Part shown: piece after piece, positions 27,490 through 36,276 of the stretch
Numbering within the stretch: the first letter of the stretch is position 1
Layout: each line of letters begins with the position of its first letter
NCBI GenBank assembly: GCA_026398535.1
Contig: JAPLSQ010000084.1
Coordinates: forward strand, 1 to 64,000
DNA from: Candidatus Sumerlaeota bacterium
GTDB taxonomy: Bacteria; Sumerlaeota; Sumerlaeia; Sumerlaeales; Sumerlaeaceae
Length of the DNA stretch: 64,000 nucleotides
Reading direction: 5' to 3'
Made by a program: the position numbers and the translations under genes
Notes under the pieces: model-generated
Told to the model about the DNA's origin: nothing
The model's database searches: none
The model's input: only the letters and a program-made list of their open reading frames with translations

Positions 27490-28548
27490 ATGAAAATTCA
27501 TCATTCAATCATCGTGATTCTGCTGGCGGTTGCAGCGCAGGCGCCAGCCGCCACGCACACGCCGGAGCAAACGACCATGCCAAGACAACTCAACTGGTAT
27601 AAAGGCAACACGCACACCCACACCAACAAATCCGATGGCGACACGTCACCCGGTGCGGCCGCATGCTGGTACCGCGATCACGGTTACGATTTCCTTGTCA
27701 TCTCGGACCACAACCGTCTGACCACACCCAGCGTTGTGGAGAAGGAAATGGCCGGAACGCGGTCCGCAAATCCGGACAAGCCTTTCCTTCTGATTTCCGG
27801 CGAGGAGGTCTCAGACTGCTTCACAGTCAACAAGCGAGGACTTCCGCTGCATATCGGCGCGATTGGCGCCTCGCGGACGGTGGGCGTTCAGGGCGGGAAG
27901 AGTGTTGCCGATACGGTCGAAAGGTGCATCGGCGCGATTCATGCCGGCGGCGGCATCGCCCATGTGAATCACCCGAATTTTGGCTGGGCCATGACGTCTG
28001 AAGACCTGCTGGCGCTCCCGAATATCACCCATATGGAAATCTTCAACGGGCATCCAGACGTCAACAACTGGGGCGGCGGCGGCAAACCGTCCGCGGAGGC
28101 GATGTGGGATGCGCTGTTGAGCGCGGGCAGACGCGTTTACGCAATCGCTTCGGACGATGCGCACCATTACATGAAATATGGCCGCGATCTGGCAAATGTC
28201 GGCCGGGGCTGGATTGTGGCGCGCGCCGCCGCGCCCGACAGGGATGACATCCTCGCCGCGATCCGCGACGGGAACTACTATGCCTCAACAGGCGTGGAAC
28301 TGGACGACATCTCCACCACGAATTCGACGCTGAGCCTGAAAATACGCAAACAAGGCAGCCGTCTTTTCACCACGTCATTCATCGGCGCCAACGGCGTGGT
28401 GCTCAAGGAGGACGCCTCGATGGAGCCGAAATACAAGCTCAAGCCGGGCGGCGCCTATGTGCGCGCGCGCGTCTTGTCAAGCGGCGGTGATTATGCGTGG
28501 ACCCAGCCGCTTTTCGCTCAGACAGGCGGAAAGGACATTTCAAAGTAA
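27490..28548 (+). CDS. secreted PHP-domain (CehA/McbA-like) metallohydrolase
   Basis: A 352-residue protein with a signal peptide (residues about 1-21, ending APAAT). A short PHP domain follows. Metal-binding blocks are KGNTHTHT, ISDHNR, SGEEVS, AHVNHPNFGW and ASDDAHHY. CehA-type proteins are phosphodiesterase- or carboxylesterase-like enzymes of the PHP superfamily and are often secreted in environmental bacteria. The start at 27490 is chosen for the signal peptide; in-frame codons upstream lie inside the oxidoreductase gene. No strong ribosome-binding site is seen, so translation may depend on the upstream gene. Confidence 0.82.
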   Translation: MKIHHSIIVILLAVAAQAPAATHTPEQTTMPRQLNWYKGNTHTHTNKSDGDTSPGAAACWYRDHGYDFLVISDHNRLTTPSVVEKEMAGTRSANPDKPFLLISGEEVSDCFTVNKRGLPLHIGAIGASRTVGVQGGKSVADTVERCIGAIHAGGGIAHVNHPNFGWAMTSEDLLALPNITHMEIFNGHPDVNNWGGGGKPSAEAMWDALLSAGRRVYAIASDDAHHYMKYGRDLANVGRGWIVARAAAPDRDDILAAIRDGNYYASTGVELDDISTTNSTLSLKIRKQGSRLFTTSFIGANGVVLKEDASMEPKYKLKPGGAYVRARVLSSGGDYAWTQPLFAQTGGKDISK

Positions 28549-28640
28549 CCGAATATCGCACACACGCGTCGCCCGGACGTGTGCTCATCATCGGCCGCGC
28601 TGAAAATATACCGGCCTGATGCCGAGTGAGGCCGCCTCGT

Positions 28641-28667
28641 TCTTCGTCCGTGGTTGTCCGTGTTTTC
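28641..28667. repeat. repeat-like intergenic text
   Basis: In the 150-bp gap between two convergent genes the sequence TCTTCGTCCGTGGTTGTCCG and following bases resemble a TCCGTG...GTGGTT text commonly scattered between genes of environmental bacteria. Only one copy is present here, so the repeat nature is inferred from general familiarity. Confidence 0.2.
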
Positions 28668-28698
28668 CTGACACCCAATCCGGCTTTCCCCCCTTCTT

Positions 28699-30249
28699 TT
28701 ATCTCACGCTGACGGTCAGCGTGGTCACCTCGGCGCCAAAGTTTTTCAGCGGGCCGATGCCGTCGGCCCGCAGGCCGATTTCCATGCCATAATTGCCGGG
28801 CGCCGGCGGCGCAGCAAATGTCAGTGTGGTGGATGTGCTTTCGCCCGGCAGCAGGTCGTGTGACAGCCTTGTAAGCGCTGATGTCGTTGTTGGGGCGCCG
28901 ATTGTCCGCCATTCGCCCGTGATGGACACGCCGGCGAACTCCACACCGGTTTGCAGACCCATGCGCGGCACGACGTTGCGCTTCAGGAAAGTCGTGTTGC
29001 CCGTGTTCGTGGCGATCACGCCCACGGTCAGCGCCGCGGTGGTGGAGCATTCCATGTGCGGCGGATTAAGAATCCATGCGGCGTGGGGTTTGTCCGGCGC
29101 TTCGGTGTCGTAACGCGCCACGCGCACAATGGTGGCAAAATCTTTGGCGGAGATGACGCCCTGGTTGCGCAACACGCCCACCAGCAGGCGCGCGGCAAGA
29201 TTGTGTCCCGGTCCTGAAAAATGGATGCCGTCGGCATCGAAAAGGAACTCGCGGTTTCGGCGCTCAAATTCCTCCTCGAAATCCAGAAGACATGCTCCTG
29301 TGGCCGAGCACACGGACCGCACGATGGAATTATAATGGCTGCGCCGAATCCGGACGGTTTCGTAATCCGGCGCAAAGTTCTGCAGGACAAGCGATCCGGC
29401 GTTTTCGGTCGCGAGATTGGCGGGCTGGGTGGCCAGAACCGCCAGCGCCCCCGCCGACTGGATTTCATGCACAATCTGCTCAAGGTTGCGCGCGAATTGC
29501 TCCGGGCCGACCCTGAGCGCCGGTGAAGTGGCGGCGTCGTTCGCGCTTCGTTCACCCGCCGGCGCCGCCGCGAATTGAAACAACCGCAGCGGGCTGAATA
29601 TGCGCTGGGCAGCTTCCGACCAGATATTGCGCGCGCCGAGTTCCTTGTCGGGCAGATTCAGCGCGGGAAAAAGATCATTCCATCCGAAACACGCCACCAC
29701 CACGGATGGTTTGACCGCCCTGAGGCGGCGGAACAGACGCAGCCCCTGTTCGGTGGTGTATCCGGGCGCCGCGGCATTGTAGAACTCGATCGGCGGCCCG
29801 GTGCGAGGGCGGCTCACAAGGCGCTGGGCAAGCTGGGGATAGGTGCGGTAGGTCATTGCTGTCGCCGAGTCGCCAAGACACAAAACCCTTACAGTGCCGG
29901 ATGTCGGCGCTCCTGAAGGCTCCGCGCCCAGCAGTCCGCTTTTTGTAACATCCATGCCGCCAAGGTTGCGTCCGGGGCTCAGACGCCACAAGAGATAACG
30001 GTCGGGCTCGAAGGCGTCTGTGTCAAACCGCCGGCTGAGAGCGCTGACACATGCCGTGTTCGTCGCCGCCTGGGCATCCATCGGTATGAGCGGGCGGTAA
30101 TATCCCCGCGCCCGCAAAGCGATTTCGCCCAGCATAAACGGAAGCGCGAGGCCGAGTACGGCAAAGGTCAGCCGGCGGAACCATATTTGCGCGCGTGTGT
30201 GCCGCGATCGTGCCAGCTCCTTTTCCACGCGCGCCAGCATATCACTCAT
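28699..30249 (-). CDS. membrane-anchored SGNH/GDSL hydrolase with C-terminal beta domain
   Basis: A 516-residue protein. Residues about 25-45 (LTFAVLGLALPFMLGEIAL) form an uncleaved membrane anchor. The SGNH hydrolase domain has the nucleophile block VLCLGDSAT, the FGWND block and the catalytic DGIHFSGPGH (Asp and His), spanning about residues 120-370. The last 130 residues look like an immunoglobulin-type beta sandwich (LTVGVIATNTGNTTF, LLPGESTSTTLTFAAPPAPG). The family includes esterases and acetyl-removing enzymes acting on polysaccharides. It is convergent with the PHP gene and lies opposite to the housekeeping run that follows. Confidence 0.85.
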   Translation of the reverse strand: MSDMLARVEKELARSRHTRAQIWFRRLTFAVLGLALPFMLGEIALRARGYYRPLIPMDAQAATNTACVSALSRRFDTDAFEPDRYLLWRLSPGRNLGGMDVTKSGLLGAEPSGAPTSGTVRVLCLGDSATAMTYRTYPQLAQRLVSRPRTGPPIEFYNAAAPGYTTEQGLRLFRRLRAVKPSVVVACFGWNDLFPALNLPDKELGARNIWSEAAQRIFSPLRLFQFAAAPAGERSANDAATSPALRVGPEQFARNLEQIVHEIQSAGALAVLATQPANLATENAGSLVLQNFAPDYETVRIRRSHYNSIVRSVCSATGACLLDFEEEFERRNREFLFDADGIHFSGPGHNLAARLLVGVLRNQGVISAKDFATIVRVARYDTEAPDKPHAAWILNPPHMECSTTAALTVGVIATNTGNTTFLKRNVVPRMGLQTGVEFAGVSITGEWRTIGAPTTTSALTRLSHDLLPGESTSTTLTFAAPPAPGNYGMEIGLRADGIGPLKNFGAEVTTLTVSVR

Positions 30250-30456
30250 GAAGCGGGATCATGCGGTTGGGCGGGGCGATTATGCAATGGGAATCGCGTT
30301 TCGGGCAGGGTGAAACCGAAGTCGCGATTGCCGGAATAACTCCGGCGCGGCGGGCGCGGAATCTCCGGGCTCGTATAGCGGTCTTGAATTTTTTACGCTG
30401 AAATCGCGTAAACGCTCATGGTTCACATTATCATTTATCATTAGGAGGCTATCCTC

Positions 30457-30645
30457 ATGCCGGTTCCAAGGCGGCGTCATTGTTCAGCGCGGCGCAAGCG
30501 CGGCCGCACACACAAGCAACTGACCCCTGTTTCTGGCATTGACAAGTGCCTGAAGTGCGGGGAACCGCGTCTGCCGCATCGCGTATGCCCCAGTTGCGGC
30601 GATTACAAGGGGCGTTTCTACGGCAAGGTTGATGCCGTAAAGTAA
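30457..30645 (+). CDS. rpmF: 50S ribosomal protein L32
   Basis: A 62-residue L32 beginning MPVPRRRHCSARRKRGRTHK. The zinc-finger Cys set is CLKCGEPRLPHRVCPSCG, and the end is GDYKGRFYGKVD. TAGGAGG lies 8 bases before the ATG. It precedes plsX by 36 bp, the classic rpmF-plsX pair. The 207-bp upstream gap holds no YceD/DUF177 gene, which often precedes rpmF. Confidence 0.96.
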   Translation: MPVPRRRHCSARRKRGRTHKQLTPVSGIDKCLKCGEPRLPHRVCPSCGDYKGRFYGKVDAVK

Positions 30646-30681
30646 AGCTGAACCGGCTTTCAGCAGCAAACAGCACGCCAC

Positions 30682-31749
30682 ATGGCCAGCCGCATCCAGA
30701 AACTCCGCGAGGAAGTACGGCTTCGCCGTCAGGCGCGGCGCTCGGCAACCATCGCCCTTGATGCCATGGGATCGGACGCCGGGCCTGATGAATTGATGCA
30801 GGGGGCTTATGATGCCGTCACGGCCCTGCATTGGATCACCGTCATTTGCGCCGGACCGAGCGACAAGCTGGAGGCCATTATCCGGCGCAGGGAGCTTGCC
30901 CATCCCCGGTTGCGTGTTGAGCATGCTCCGCAGGTTGTCACGATGGACGAGGCGCCCAAGGATTCGCTTCGCAAGAAGGATTCGAGCGTTTCGGTGGCGG
31001 CGCGGCTTGTCCACGAAGGGCGCGCCGCAGCCATGCTTTCGGCGGGCAACACGGGCGCGACGATGGCCACTGCCATGATGACATGGCGACAGTTGCCCGG
31101 CATCAGCCGTCCCGCCATCGCCGCTGTGATCCCCCATCCCCGCCACCCAAGCATTATTCTCGATGTGGGAGCCAATGTTGACTGCAAGCCCCGCCATCTG
31201 CTGCATTTCGCCATCATGGGCGCCGTTTACGCGCGCCATGTTTTCCGCCGGCGCAATCCCCGCGTCGGGCTGCTTTCCATCGGTGAAGAGGAAACAAAAG
31301 GCAACGAGCAGATTTTCGACACACAGAAGCTCATGCGCCAATCCACGCTGAACTATTGCGGGAACGCGGAAGGACGCGATCTTTTCCGTGAAAAATTCGA
31401 CGTTGTCGTGTGCGACGGCTTTGTGGGCAATGTCGTGCTCAAGGTTGCCGAAGGGCTTGTTGAGTTCATCTTCGACAATCTCAAGCAGCAAATTCAGAGC
31501 AATCTTGTTGCCCAGATTGGCGCGCTGGGCATGAAACCCGTCCTGCGCTCGTTCAAGAAAACAATCGACCATTCCGAGTATGGCGGCGCGCCCCTGCTGG
31601 GGCTGAACGGAAACTGCATCATCTGCCACGGCTCTTCGCGCGCCAAGTCCATCATGAATGCCATCCGCGTGGCCGATGAAATGGCGGGGGCAAACGTCAA
31701 CCGGCGCATCGTCGAACTGCTCAAGCAGAATACCCCGGACAGCCAGTAG
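30682..31749 (+). CDS. plsX: phosphate acyltransferase PlsX
   Basis: A 355-residue PlsX that converts acyl-ACP to acyl-phosphate for phospholipid synthesis at the inner face of the membrane. The family block ATIALDAMGSDAGPDELM starts at about residue 22, after a basic leader longer than usual. Further blocks are ASIRKKDSSV-like (DSLRKKDSSVSVAARLVHEG), MLSAGNTGATMATA and GIEETKGN-like (IGEEETKGNEQ), ending with HGSSRAKSIMNAI. It follows rpmF; fabH, fabD and fabG, the usual next genes, are replaced by secA. Confidence 0.95.
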   Translation: MASRIQKLREEVRLRRQARRSATIALDAMGSDAGPDELMQGAYDAVTALHWITVICAGPSDKLEAIIRRRELAHPRLRVEHAPQVVTMDEAPKDSLRKKDSSVSVAARLVHEGRAAAMLSAGNTGATMATAMMTWRQLPGISRPAIAAVIPHPRHPSIILDVGANVDCKPRHLLHFAIMGAVYARHVFRRRNPRVGLLSIGEEETKGNEQIFDTQKLMRQSTLNYCGNAEGRDLFREKFDVVVCDGFVGNVVLKVAEGLVEFIFDNLKQQIQSNLVAQIGALGMKPVLRSFKKTIDHSEYGGAPLLGLNGNCIICHGSSRAKSIMNAIRVADEMAGANVNRRIVELLKQNTPDSQ

Positions 31750-31933
31750 CCCGGAGACGGCGGCAACGGATAGCCGCTGTATCGCGCTCCATTTGATCTC
31801 TTGCCTGCTTGCCGCGTTGTCTTATTTTCAGGCGGGCGCGCGCCGTGAAGGCGGCGCGATTTTCAGAGGTTCCAAAATATATCAACGCAAGTTGTGTTAA
31901 GACTCAAAAGAGCAAAAATCGATCCCCCAAGTC

Positions 31934-34900
31934 ATGTTTAACAAATTCATTAGCAGACTGTTTGGCAATAAGCAGGCGCGCGACATGCGCAAGGTCCTGC
32001 CGCTTGTCGATGAAATCAATGCGTATTGTGAAGAATACCAGGCTCTCGATGACAGCCAGTTGAGTGCCCAGACAGATGAGTTTCGGCGGCGTTACGCCGA
32101 CGGCGTTACGCTCGATGATCTGTTGCCTGAGGCATTTGCTGTCGTCAAGGAAGCCTGCCGCCGCAATCTTGGAAAGAAGTGGATGGCCGCGGGCATTGAG
32201 ATCACCTGGGACATGGTGCCTTTCGATGTTCAGCTTGCGGGCGCCATTGTGATGCACCATGGCAAGATCGCCGAAATGGCGACCGGCGAGGGAAAAACCC
32301 TCGTGGCCATCATGCCTCTTTATCTCAACGCCATCGCCGGCAAGGGCGTCCATCTTATCACTGTCAATGACTACCTGGCGCGGCGCGACAGTGAGTGGAT
32401 GGGCCAGATTTTCAATTTTCTTGGCATGAGCGTGGGCTGCCTCGACAAAACCGAACCAAGCACGCCCGAACGCCGCGCCATGTATGCCTGCGACATCACC
32501 TATGGCACCAACCACGAATTCGGCTTTGATTACCTGCGCGACAACATGGTGCACGAGGCTGACCAGATGGTTCAGCAGCGCGGGCATTTCTACGCCATCG
32601 TCGATGAGGTGGACAATATTCTCATCGATGAGGCGCGCACCCCGCTCATTATCAGCGGACCTGTTGACCGCTCCACGCACCGCTACGACGAGATCAAGCC
32701 GCTGGTTTATGATCTGGTGAAAAAACAGAATGAGATCGTGAACCGCTACGTGTCCCAGGCGGAGGAGACGCTCAAATCCAATCCCAAATACGAGGAGGGG
32801 GGCATGGCGTTGCTGCGGGCGCAGCGCGGCCTGCCCAAGCACAAACGGCTCGTCAAGATGCGCAGCGAACCAGGCATGCAGACGCTCATCGAAAAAACCG
32901 AGCTGGGCTTCATGGCCGAAAAAAGGATGTACGATGTTGACGAGGGCCTTTACTACGTTGTGGATGAAAAGGGACATCAGATTGATCTGACCGACCTCGG
33001 CCGCAACACACTGTCGCCAACCAATCCCAAGCTGTGGGAGGTGCCAGACATCGTCGAGGAAATCGCCGCCGTCGAAGCAGGCGATTTTGACCTGATCGAG
33101 CTCAACGACGGCCAGAAATTGCTGCTCAACGGGCGCGAACACGAACGCGCCGCCGCCAAGAAACCGGACGGCAGTTATGAAGTCCACCGGCACGACGGCA
33201 TCCAGCGCATCGCCGCACAGAAAATCGTCCGCATCATCCCCGGCAGCGAAGTCCCTCAAGAGGAACGTGACACGCGCAAGGAGGACGTACGCAACGAGCA
33301 TGCCATTCAGACCGAGAAGCTCCACAACATCTCCCAGTTGTTGCGCGCCTACTCGCTGTATGAAAAAGATGTCGAATACGTCGTCCAGGACAACAAGGTC
33401 ATCATCGTTGACGAGTTCACGGGACGCCTGATGAACGGACGGCGATGGAGCGATGGTCTGCACCAGGCCGTCGAATGCAAGGAGGGCGTGGAGATTGAGA
33501 TTGAGACACAGACGCTCGCCACGATCACCCTGCAAAACTATTTCCGCATGTACAAGAAGCTCGCCGGCATGACGGGAACCGCCGAAACCGAAGCGGCGGA
33601 ATTTGCGCACACTTACAACACGGATGTTGTGGTCGTCCCGACCAACCAGCCATGCATCCGCGCGGATCAGAACGATCTCATTTACAAGACGAAGCGCGAG
33701 AAGTACAACGCGATCATCAGTGAAATCGCCCGCTGCTGCCAGGAGAAGCTGCCCGTGCTCGTCGGCACGGTCAGCGTCGAGGTCAGCGAGCTGCTCAGCC
33801 GCATGCTGGCGCGCAACAAGATTCCGCACAACGTCCTCAACGCCAAGAACCACCAGCGCGAGGCCGAGATCATCCGTTTCGCCGGCCAGCCGGGCGCGGT
33901 GACCATCGCCACGAACATGGCCGGCCGCGGAACCGACATCAAGCTTCATCCCGATGTGGTGCACAAGGACGAGAAGGGGCGTCTGACAGGCGGTCTGCAG
34001 GTCATTGGCACCGAGCGCCACGAGGCGCGCCGCATCGACCGCCAGCTCAGGGGGCGTTCCGGACGCCAGGGCGATCCCGGACGCTCCATCTTCTGTCTCT
34101 CGCTCGAGGACGATCTCATGCGCCTGTTCGGCAGCGAACGCATCGCGCGGGTGATGGACAGGCTCGGCATGCAGGAAGGCGAAGAGATCACCCATCCGCT
34201 CGTGACCCGCGCCATCGAAAGCGCCCAGAAAAAAGTCGAGACGCGCAATTTCGAGATACGAAAGAAAACGCTCGATTACGACAACGTGATGAACAAACAG
34301 CGCGAGGCCATCTACGGTCTGCGCAAGGAGGTCATCACGGGCGGCGATCTGCGCGATCTGGTGCTGTCCGTTCACTACGAGGCCGTCAAGAACGAGATCA
34401 ACGAGTTCGGTGACGCGAACCGCAACTCGGTCGAGTGGGACATCGAGGGATTTCTCACCTACCTCCAGCGCCACATCCCCTATGCGGATTTCATGCCGCA
34501 TATAGAACAACTGCGCGGGCATGACGCCGACTCGTTCATGACCGAAATCCTGAAGCTGGTCGCGGAGGCCTACGAGGCCAAGCGCAAGCACCTCAACAAC
34601 GACCAGCTCATGCGCGACCTTTGCCGCTGGGTCATCCTGCGCCGAATCGACACGAACTGGATTGACCATCTGCTGGCAATTGACGACCTGCGCGAGAGCA
34701 TCGGCTGGCGGGGTTATGCCCAGCTCGATCCGCTTGTCGAATACCAGAAGGAAGCCTCCCTGCTGTTCGAGGACCTCATGTTCCGGGTTCACAAAGAGGT
34801 TCTTGAAAATCTTTTCCGCACCGAACCAGTGATCCAGGGGATCGCGCCGCCAACCGGGCAGATAATCCGCGGCATGCAGGCGCGGCGGGCAAGCATGGAC

Positions 34901-35140
34901 GAGATTGTGCCCGCGGCGGCCATGCTCACCGACAGCGAGTTGCAGGAGATGGCTGAAGCCGGCGGCGCCGCGCCAGGAGATGGACGCGGCCGGCGCGCGG
35001 CGGGCGCCTCCCAGCCGTCCAATGTTCCGTACCGCGCCGGGCCGCGGGTGGGGCGCAACGACCCCTGCCCGTGCGGCAGCGGGAAAAAATTCAAGAAATG
35101 CTGCGGCGGCGCGCGCGTGACAATTGAAGATGCCGGTTGA
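31934..35140 (+). CDS. secA: preprotein translocase ATPase SecA
   Basis: A 1068-residue SecA, longer than the usual 830-900. Walker A is ATGEGKT (about residue 116), DEVDN lies near 223, and the second helicase half has [10 protein letters not shown] and [14 protein letters not shown]. The C-terminal zinc motif [18 protein letters not shown] (about residue 1045) binds SecB or ribosomes. Between about residues 355 and 440 there is extra sequence (around [20 protein letters not shown] and [15 protein letters not shown]) that standard SecA lacks. A longer version of this region is known in several PVC-type bacteria. It lies 184 bp after plsX. Confidence 0.96.
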   Translation: MFNKFISRLFGNKQARDMRKVLPLVDEINAYCEEYQALDDSQLSAQTDEFRRRYADGVTLDDLLPEAFAVVKEACRRNLGKKWMAAGIEITWDMVPFDVQLAGAIVMHHGKIAEMATGEGKTLVAIMPLYLNAIAGKGVHLITVNDYLARRDSEWMGQIFNFLGMSVGCLDKTEPSTPERRAMYACDITYGTNHEFGFDYLRDNMVHEADQMVQQRGHFYAIVDEVDNILIDEARTPLIISGPVDRSTHRYDEIKPLVYDLVKKQNEIVNRYVSQAEETLKSNPKYEEGGMALLRAQRGLPKHKRLVKMRSEPGMQTLIEKTELGFMAEKRMYDVDEGLYYVVDEKGHQIDLTDLGRNTLSPTNPKLWEVPDIVEEIAAVEAGDFDLIELNDGQKLLLNGREHERAAAKKPDGSYEVHRHDGIQRIAAQKIVRIIPGSEVPQEERDTRKEDVRNEHAIQTEKLHNISQLLRAYSLYEKDVEYVVQDNKVIIVDEFTGRLMNGRRWSDGLHQAVECKEGVEIEIETQTLATITLQNYFRMYKKLAGMTGTAETEAAEFAHTYNTDVVVVPTNQPCIRADQNDLIYKTKREKYNAIISEIARCCQEKLPVLVGTVSVEVSELLSRMLARNKIPHNVLNAKNHQREAEIIRFAGQPGAVTIATNMAGRGTDIKLHPDVVHKDEKGRLTGGLQVIGTERHEARRIDRQLRGRSGRQGDPGRSIFCLSLEDDLMRLFGSERIARVMDRLGMQEGEEITHPLVTRAIESAQKKVETRNFEIRKKTLDYDNVMNKQREAIYGLRKEVITGGDLRDLVLSVHYEAVKNEINEFGDANRNSVEWDIEGFLTYLQRHIPYADFMPHIEQLRGHDADSFMTEILKLVAEAYEAKRKHLNNDQLMRDLCRWVILRRIDTNWIDHLLAIDDLRESIGWRGYAQLDPLVEYQKEASLLFEDLMFRVHKEVLENLFRTEPVIQGIAPPTGQIIRGMQARRASMDEIVPAAAMLTDSELQEMAEAGGAAPGDGRGRRAAGASQPSNVPYRAGPRVGRNDPCPCGSGKKFKKCCGGARVTIEDAG

Positions 35141-35219
35141 TTTCCCGCGGCGGGCGCGTCAATTTTTGGTTTTTCATGTGTTGGGATTGAGAGGATTCTG
35201 TTCTTTGAGGAAAGCGCTG

Positions 35220-35477
35220 ATGAGATTAGTGAAGTTGCTTGCTGTTTTATCGCTGGTGCTGTTTGTTTTTGGCGGATGCGCGTGGCGCGCGAAACAGCCC
35301 ACGGGCTGGGGTCGCCCGACCACCATGGGGCTGAAATCCGCCGATCAGGTGGCGCCATGCTGCCGCGACCTGGCCCTTGGACGCATTTCGCTGGCCGAGT
35401 GCATGCAGAAACCTGAATGCAAGGCCAACGGCAACCGTTGTTGCGCCAACGCCATCTCAGACATGTCGCCCAACTGA
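35220..35477 (+). CDS. small cysteine-rich lipoprotein
   Basis: An 85-residue precursor with signal sequence MRLVKLLAVLSLVLFVFGGC and lipobox FGGC at Cys20. The mature peptide has six further Cys in the pattern CC-x12-C-x5-C-x6-CC, which would allow three disulphides. The start is supported by GAGG 9 bases upstream. The family is not recognised. It stands between secA and the cyclase gene on the same strand, 79 bp after secA. Confidence 0.72.
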   Translation: MRLVKLLAVLSLVLFVFGGCAWRAKQPTGWGRPTTMGLKSADQVAPCCRDLALGRISLAECMQKPECKANGNRCCANAISDMSPN

Positions 35478-35532
35478 ATTCAGACCGGCTCGTCAATTAA
35501 CCGGTACAGCGGCTCTTCCGCCCTTTCAGCGC

Positions 35533-36228
35533 ATGTTCAATCACATCATTGATTTGACCCACGACATCCGGCCGGGGATGCCTTTATGGCCGGGTGATCC
35601 CGCTGTCCGAATCCGCGTGGTCGCGTCCATTGCCCGCGATGGTTATTTACTGCGCGCCATGGAATCGGGCGAGCATACAGGCACACACATTGGCGCGCCC
35701 GCGCACTTTGAGCCCGGCGGAATCACAGTCGAACAGATCCCGCCAGAGACGCTCGTGCGGCCTGCCATCGTCATCGACGTTGTGGAAAAAGCCGAAGCCA
35801 ATCCGGATTATGCCCTCGTGCGCGGTGACATCACATTGTGGGAGGACATGCATGGCCGGATTCCGCACGGTTGTGTCGTGCTGTTGCGAACCGGCTGGCG
35901 CCAGCGCTGGAACGATCCAACAGCGTTTCTGAACATCGGGATGGACGCGCTGCCCCATTTTCCGGGATTTTCGGCCGAAGCGGCGGGAATTTTGATTGAT
36001 CAGCGCGGTTGCGCCGCCCTGGGAACCGACACACATGGCATTGATCCCGGCAATGATCCTCGGTTTCGCGCCGGGCGTCTTCTGGCTGCCCGCGGCAGGT
36101 ATCACATCGAATGTCTCAACAGGCTTGATGCTCTCCCGCCCGCCGGCGCGCTGCTTATCGCGGCGCCGCTGACCGTCGATGGCGGCTCAGGCAGTCCTGC
36201 CCGTATTTTCGCGTTTCTTCCCGATTAA
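35533..36228 (+). CDS. cyclase-family protein (arylformamidase/KynB-like fold)
   Basis: A 231-residue cytoplasmic hydrolase of the cyclase family (DLTHDIRPGMPLWPGDP). The signature HxGTHxDxxxH appears as HTGTHIGAPAHF, so the usual Asp metal ligand is Gly. The other His residues and the following EPGG, RTGW, GTDTHGID blocks are present. Family members include kynurenine formamidase and other metal-dependent amide or lactone hydrolases. No kyn gene is near, so the substrate is open. An in-frame upstream reading would overlap the lipoprotein gene and is not used. Confidence 0.82.
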   Translation: MFNHIIDLTHDIRPGMPLWPGDPAVRIRVVASIARDGYLLRAMESGEHTGTHIGAPAHFEPGGITVEQIPPETLVRPAIVIDVVEKAEANPDYALVRGDITLWEDMHGRIPHGCVVLLRTGWRQRWNDPTAFLNIGMDALPHFPGFSAEAAGILIDQRGCAALGTDTHGIDPGNDPRFRAGRLLAARGRYHIECLNRLDALPPAGALLIAAPLTVDGGSGSPARIFAFLPD

Positions 36229-36276
36229 CGCACATTTTTCTGTGATGGTTGTATAATCGCGGAAGTTGGCGGCCTT

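Noticed and set aside
31904..34792. 962-codon open frame on the minus strand opposite secA
   Set aside because: It lies wholly inside secA on the other strand, has low-complexity composition from GC-rich third positions, and shows no recognisable domain.
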